Positions 60,308-64,000 of a DNA stretch of 64,000 nucleotides are shown piece by piece. The stretch is from contig NZ_QRDQ01000009.1 in the NCBI RefSeq assembly GCF_003385895.1, forward strand, positions 682,001 through 746,000, read 5' to 3'. The DNA comes from Flavobacterium cutihirudinis. GTDB lineage: Bacteria > Bacteroidota > Bacteroidia > Flavobacteriales > Flavobacteriaceae. Made by a program: the position numbers and the translations under genes. The notes below the pieces were generated by a model. It worked only from the letters and a program-made list of their open reading frames with translations. It ran no database searches and had not been told where the DNA came from. Numbering within the stretch: the stretch's first letter is position 1; the number at the start of each line of letters is the position of its first letter.

Positions 60308-61186
60308 CTACAAAATACGCTTTAACCCAGAAAATTCTTCTCTATATTGGCTTGGCGTACAATTTTTAGTAGCTTTAAAACTACGATTAAAATTGGCAAT
60401 ATTATTAAAACCCGATTTAAAAGCCACTTCAGAAACACTCATATCTTTCTCAACCAGCCAGCGTGCAGCATAACCAATTCGGATATCATTAATATAATTG
60501 ACAAAAGTTTTTCCGGTTCGTTTTTTAATAAATCGGTTAAAAGAAATAATAGACATACTAGCTACGTTTGCCGCATCTTCTAAAGTAATTTTATCAGCAA
60601 AGTTTTTTTGAACATATTCATAAACCAATTTCATTTTATCATAATCATCAAACGTGTCATAATCTACTGTATAAGTAGAAAGCAAACGCTGATTTCTCGA
60701 ATTGGCCAAATCATATAATAAAGAAGTAATTTCCAAAAAATAATCCATACCGTCTAATTTAGAAAGTCTTACAAGTCTTGGCGTTAATTCTTCGGCAGTT
60801 TTTTTTGAAAAAAGAATACCATGAATTGATCGATTAAACATATCCCGAATCGGATTCATGATACGTCTGGACAATAAAGACTCATGAAATAAATCATTAT
60901 GAAACTGAATCGTTATTTCATGAATTTTTTTACTCGTACATTTATTTAATTCCCAACCGTGATATAAATTCGGACCAATTAAGACCAATTCCACATTATC
61001 GATTTCCTCAATATTATCCCCAACAACCCGCTTTACTCCTTTCCCATTTAAAATAAAATTAATCTCAAACTCAGGATGATAATGAACCGGAAAATCAAAA
61101 CTGTCTTTAACACGATCAAAAACCAAAAAACTATCACCAGCTGCAAGCGGTGCAATTTCTCTGTAAAAATTTTTAGCTGTACTCAT
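60308..61186 (-). CDS. AraC-family transcriptional regulator of the mannan locus
   Basis: 292 residues from the ATG at 61186 (MSTAKNFYREIAPLAAGDSFLVFDR); the longer frame upstream carries no conserved sequence. N-terminal cupin sensor (20-100: FPVHYHPEFEINFILNGKGVKRVVGD, LVLIGPNLYHGW) with histidine metal-like positions, and C-terminal double helix-turn-helix at about 195-292 (LEDAANVASMSIISFNRFIKKRTGKTF; SVSEVAFKSGFNNIANFNRSFKATKNCTPSQYRE). It is placed between the SusCD operon and the GH26 gene, so it probably responds to a mannan sugar and activates both. It is not the usual hybrid two-component sensor of polysaccharide loci. Confidence 0.92.
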   Translation of the reverse strand: MSTAKNFYREIAPLAAGDSFLVFDRVKDSFDFPVHYHPEFEINFILNGKGVKRVVGDNIEEIDNVELVLIGPNLYHGWELNKCTSKKIHEITIQFHNDLFHESLLSRRIMNPIRDMFNRSIHGILFSKKTAEELTPRLVRLSKLDGMDYFLEITSLLYDLANSRNQRLLSTYTVDYDTFDDYDKMKLVYEYVQKNFADKITLEDAANVASMSIISFNRFIKKRTGKTFVNYINDIRIGYAARWLVEKDMSVSEVAFKSGFNNIANFNRSFKATKNCTPSQYREEFSGLKRIL

Positions 61187-61490
61187 CTTTAAAACTATTT
61201 TCGGGAAAGAATAATTATTTTTTTTGACTGCAATAATATGATATATAATTGATAAAATAATATTAATTACAGTATAATCATCCAATTATCTTTGAAAAAT
61301 AGAATTATCGTTTTTTCAAAAACTATATTAATAATAAACATTAATCATTTTTAATGTAAATTCTTTTTAGAGTTTTAATAATTTTAAGCTGAAAACAGTA
61401 TATAATTTTCGACACGAAAATCAAAACACTAAACAACCAGCAAAATATCGCAGCTTTGCACGCAGCAAACTGAAAAACAACACATCAGCA
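61187..61490. other. Divergent intergenic region between the regulator and GH26 genes
   Basis: About 300 bp, very AT-rich, no coding frame. It has CAATTATC and GAATTATCG words that resemble half of the susC dyad (TTATCNNNNNGATAA). No full TAnnTTTG match was found; CAGCTTTG near 61450 is one mismatch off. Confidence 0.4.
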
Positions 61491-62627
61491 ATGAAAAAAA
61501 ACATAATAACCCTTTTATTATCTGTATTTATAGGAAGTTCTTGCTCTGCCGGGAACAATAATCCTTATACTAATTTGTCACTTTCAGATAAAAAAGCAAC
61601 ACCCGAAACTGTTTCTCTTTACAAAAAACTGAATCAATTAACCCAAAAAGGATTTCTTTTTGGACATCAGGATGACCTTGCTTACGGCGTAAACTGGAAA
61701 TACGAAAACGGAAGAAGCGATATAAAAGATGTTACAGGAGATTATCCCGCAGTTTACGGTTGGGATATTGCTGGTTTAGAAAAAGACAATCCCAATAATA
61801 TAGATGGCGTTCCTTTTGATAAAATGAAAAAGTACATTCAGGAAGCTAATGAAAGAGGCGGAATTTCGACAATAAGCTGGCACTTTGATAATCCTGCAAC
61901 CGGAAAAGATGCGTGGGATCATACGCCAAATTCATTAAAAACAATTTTACCAGGCGGCGAAAATCATCAAAAATTCACTTCATGGCTGGACAAAGCAGCA
62001 AACTTCTTTCTTTCCTTAAAAGATAAAAAAGGAAAACAAATTCCAGTTTTGTTCAGACCTTATCACGAACTTACCGGAGGTTGGTTTTGGTGGGGAAAAG
62101 GAAATTGTACTCCTGAAGAATTCAAAATGGCATGGAAATTCACTTTCGAATATTTACAAAAAAAAGGAGTTCATAATTTGATTTATGTCTACAATACAAG
62201 TAGTTTCAGCTCAAAAGAAGATTTTCTGGCAAATTATCCTGGCGATGATTTTGCAGATATTATAAGTTTCGATTCGTATCAAAATAATGATGATAAAGAC
62301 GGTCAAAAGTTTGTTGCCGAAGTTCAGAAACAACTAAAAATTATTAACGAAATTGGTCTCCAAAAACACAAATTAATTGCGATTGCCGAAGCCGGTTACG
62401 AAGCAATTCCGGATCCAAAATGGTGGACAGGAACTCTAAACAAAGCAATTGGCGATTACAAAATATCTTATGTTTTATTATGGAGAAACCACGGCTGGCA
62501 GGAAAAAGAACAAAAAATGCATTATTATGCACCGTTTTCCGGGCAAGTCAGCGAAAAAGATTTTGTAGATTTCTATAATCTTGACAAAACACTGTTTGAA
62601 AAAGACATTCAAAAAGCCTTAAAATAA
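61491..62627 (+). CDS. GH26 beta-mannanase lipoprotein
   Basis: 378 residues; lipobox GSSC (C18), so membrane anchored. TIM-barrel GH26: acid/base E193 (VLFRPYHELTGGWFWWG), nucleophile E300 (LIAIAEAGYE), substrate-site FGHQDDLAYGVNW and WHFDNP. GH26 cleaves beta-1,4-mannan, producing manno-oligosaccharides or mannobiose. The membrane anchor suggests surface or periplasmic processing. The sugar symporter gene follows after 35 bp. Confidence 0.95.
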   Translation: MKKNIITLLLSVFIGSSCSAGNNNPYTNLSLSDKKATPETVSLYKKLNQLTQKGFLFGHQDDLAYGVNWKYENGRSDIKDVTGDYPAVYGWDIAGLEKDNPNNIDGVPFDKMKKYIQEANERGGISTISWHFDNPATGKDAWDHTPNSLKTILPGGENHQKFTSWLDKAANFFLSLKDKKGKQIPVLFRPYHELTGGWFWWGKGNCTPEEFKMAWKFTFEYLQKKGVHNLIYVYNTSSFSSKEDFLANYPGDDFADIISFDSYQNNDDKDGQKFVAEVQKQLKIINEIGLQKHKLIAIAEAGYEAIPDPKWWTGTLNKAIGDYKISYVLLWRNHGWQEKEQKMHYYAPFSGQVSEKDFVDFYNLDKTLFEKDIQKALK

Positions 62628-62662
62628 TAACCAAATCTAAATTACAACCAAAAAAATACCAC

Positions 62663-64000
62663 ATGCACGACAAAATTAATTTAAAAGAAAAAATAGGTTA
62701 CGGTCTGGGAGATGCAGCATCATCAATGTTCTGGAAAATTTTCAGTATGTATCTTCTCTTTTTCTATACCGATGTTTTCGGATTAGCCCCTGCTGTCGTA
62801 GGAACTATGTTTTTAATTACCAGAATCTGGGATTCGTGTTTTGATCCTATCGTGGGAATCATTGCAGACAGAACAAAAACAAAGTGGGGCAAATTCAGAC
62901 CTTATTTATTATGGGGTGCCGTGCCTTTTGCTGTAATTGGAGTTTTGACTTTTTACACGCCGGATTTTGACGAAAAAGGAAAAATCATTTACGCATATGT
63001 GACTTATTCCTTAATGATGATGATATATTCGTTAATTAACGTACCATATGCTTCGCTTTTGGGCGTAATGTCTTCTGACAGAAAAGAAAGAACAACTTTG
63101 TCTTCTTATAGAATGGTTTTTGCTTTTGGAGGAAGCCTTTTGGCACTTTGGCTAATTGAACCGTTGGTAAATTACTTCGGCGGAAGCCTTAATTCTAAAA
63201 CGGGCTGGTTGGCAACAATTGCTGTTTTTGGAGTAATCACAACGGCTTTTTTCTGGGGTTGTTTTTTCTTTACAAAAGAAAGAGTGAAACCAATTGAAAA
63301 CGAAGAATCAAATCTAAAAGAAGATTTAAAAGATTTATGGAAAAACAAACCGTGGTGGATTTTATTGGGTGCCGGAATTGGAACTTTAGTTTTTAACTCT
63401 ATCAGAGACGGCGCTGCGGTTTATTATTTTAAATATTACGTAAGCAGTAATGTGAACTTCGATTTTTCTCTTTTCGGAACTGATTTTCACATGGCACCAA
63501 CTTCTATTTATTTAGTTTTAGGTCAAGCCGCAAACATCATCGGAGTTATTCTTGCAACACCAATTGCAAACAAAATTGGTAAGAAAAAAACTTTTTTTGG
63601 TGCAATGGCTATAGCTTCCATTTTGAGTTTAATCTTTTATTTCTTCGGAAAAGAAGATGTTTTCCTAATCATGACTTTCCAAATTCTAATAAGCATTTGT
63701 GCAGGCTGTATTTTCCCATTAATCTGGTCCATGTATGCTGACAGTGCCGATTATTCAGAATGGAAACAAGGACGTCGCGCAACAGGATTGGTTTTTTCAG
63801 CTTCTTCTATGTCACAAAAATTTGGATGGACAATTGGCGGAGCCGGAGCCGGATGGCTTTTGGGTTATTACGGATTTCAGGCCAATGTTGAGCAAACCGA
63901 AACAGCACAACACGGAATTCAATTAATGTTAAGCATACTTCCTGCAATAGCAGCAGCAATATCAGTCGCTTTTATTTTATTCTATCCTTTATCTGAAGAA
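62663..64000 (+). CDS. GPH-family sugar:cation symporter (3' truncated by window end)
   Basis: Frame open from ATG at 62663 (MHDKINLKEKIGYGLGDAAS) to the end, 446 codons of about 470-490. Glycoside-pentoside-hexuronide family: GYGLGDAASSMFW start, FDPIVGIIADRTKTKWGKFRPYLLW (the family's conserved loop 2/3), EWKQGRRATGLVFSASSMSQKFG and a series of hydrophobic helices. In mannan loci such symporters bring mannobiose or short manno-oligosaccharides into the cytoplasm, typically next to mannosyl-phosphorylase and epimerase genes, which may lie beyond the window. Confidence 0.9.
   Translation, partial: MHDKINLKEKIGYGLGDAASSMFWKIFSMYLLFFYTDVFGLAPAVVGTMFLITRIWDSCFDPIVGIIADRTKTKWGKFRPYLLWGAVPFAVIGVLTFYTPDFDEKGKIIYAYVTYSLMMMIYSLINVPYASLLGVMSSDRKERTTLSSYRMVFAFGGSLLALWLIEPLVNYFGGSLNSKTGWLATIAVFGVITTAFFWGCFFFTKERVKPIENEESNLKEDLKDLWKNKPWWILLGAGIGTLVFNSIRDGAAVYYFKYYVSSNVNFDFSLFGTDFHMAPTSIYLVLGQAANIIGVILATPIANKIGKKKTFFGAMAIASILSLIFYFFGKEDVFLIMTFQILISICAGCIFPLIWSMYADSADYSEWKQGRRATGLVFSASSMSQKFGWTIGGAGAGWLLGYYGFQANVEQTETAQHGIQLMLSILPAIAAAISVAFILFYPLSEE

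Noticed and set aside
61187..61285. 33-residue N-terminal extension of the AraC regulator
   Set aside because: Ile/Asn-rich AT-driven sequence without homology to cupin regulators; M34 fits the normal family start.

Overview
The window is a chromosomal segment of a low-GC Bacteroidota, most likely a Flavobacterium. The signs are SusC/SusD pairs, type IX secretion (T9SS) C-terminal domains of both type A and type B, the Bacteroidota -7 promoter motif TAnnTTTG a short distance upstream of many starts, almost no Shine-Dalgarno sequences, an archaeal/eukaryotic-type ProS, and the recurrent AT-rich intergenic hairpins typical of Flavobacterium chromosomes. No rRNA, CRISPR array, insertion sequence or phage was found; most of the segment is ordinary chromosome plus one polysaccharide utilisation locus.

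Layout. 1-5300: 3' part of a DHA2-type drug exporter, yaaA, a CCA-adding-type nucleotidyltransferase and heme A synthase. 5516-9667 (minus): a regulatory operon with a TPR-like secreted protein, a LytS-type histidine kinase carrying a C-terminal 2TM domain, four free-standing 2TM paralogues and a LytTR response regulator. 10094-18853: a TonB receptor, DinB, YciI-like, acetyltransferase and glyoxalase-like genes, a divergent ClC channel, an HPP protein, an IS1096-passenger-like protein, a four-helix-bundle (S23) protein and a nucleoid-associated protein. 18941-20422: an SDR/TetR pair with two near-identical palindromic operators. 20577-30071: a GAF protein, an HD-PycTM protein, a 1244-residue lipoprotein combining phosphoesterase, kinase-like and outer-membrane barrel parts, a propeller-like lipoprotein and a second kinase-like protein. 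30178-38478: ABC exporter, T9SS type B protein, typA, and a PAS histidine kinase with its receiver. 38673-40936: rpsT, three tandem tRNA-Glu genes and proS. 41038-49965: surface and outer-membrane proteins, a T9SS type A protein, rimO, an amidase and a porin.

50475-64000 is a polysaccharide utilisation locus whose enzymes point to galactomannan or glucomannan: SusC, SusD, two surface glycan-binding lipoproteins, GH27 alpha-galactosidase and GH5 on the minus strand; an AraC-type regulator; and a GH26 beta-mannanase lipoprotein followed by a GPH sugar symporter (cut by the window end) on the plus strand. The susC promoter carries two dyads 20 bp apart that overlap its -33 element, and a strong terminator separates the binding-protein genes from the GH27-GH5 genes.

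The least explained items are the 2TM paralogue operon, two proteins with protein-kinase-like catalytic signatures (24185-27919 and 29019-30071), the HD-PycTM protein without a cyclase, a structured repeat upstream of rimO, and a family of unrelated but perfectly paired long intergenic hairpins built from a shared vocabulary of short words.
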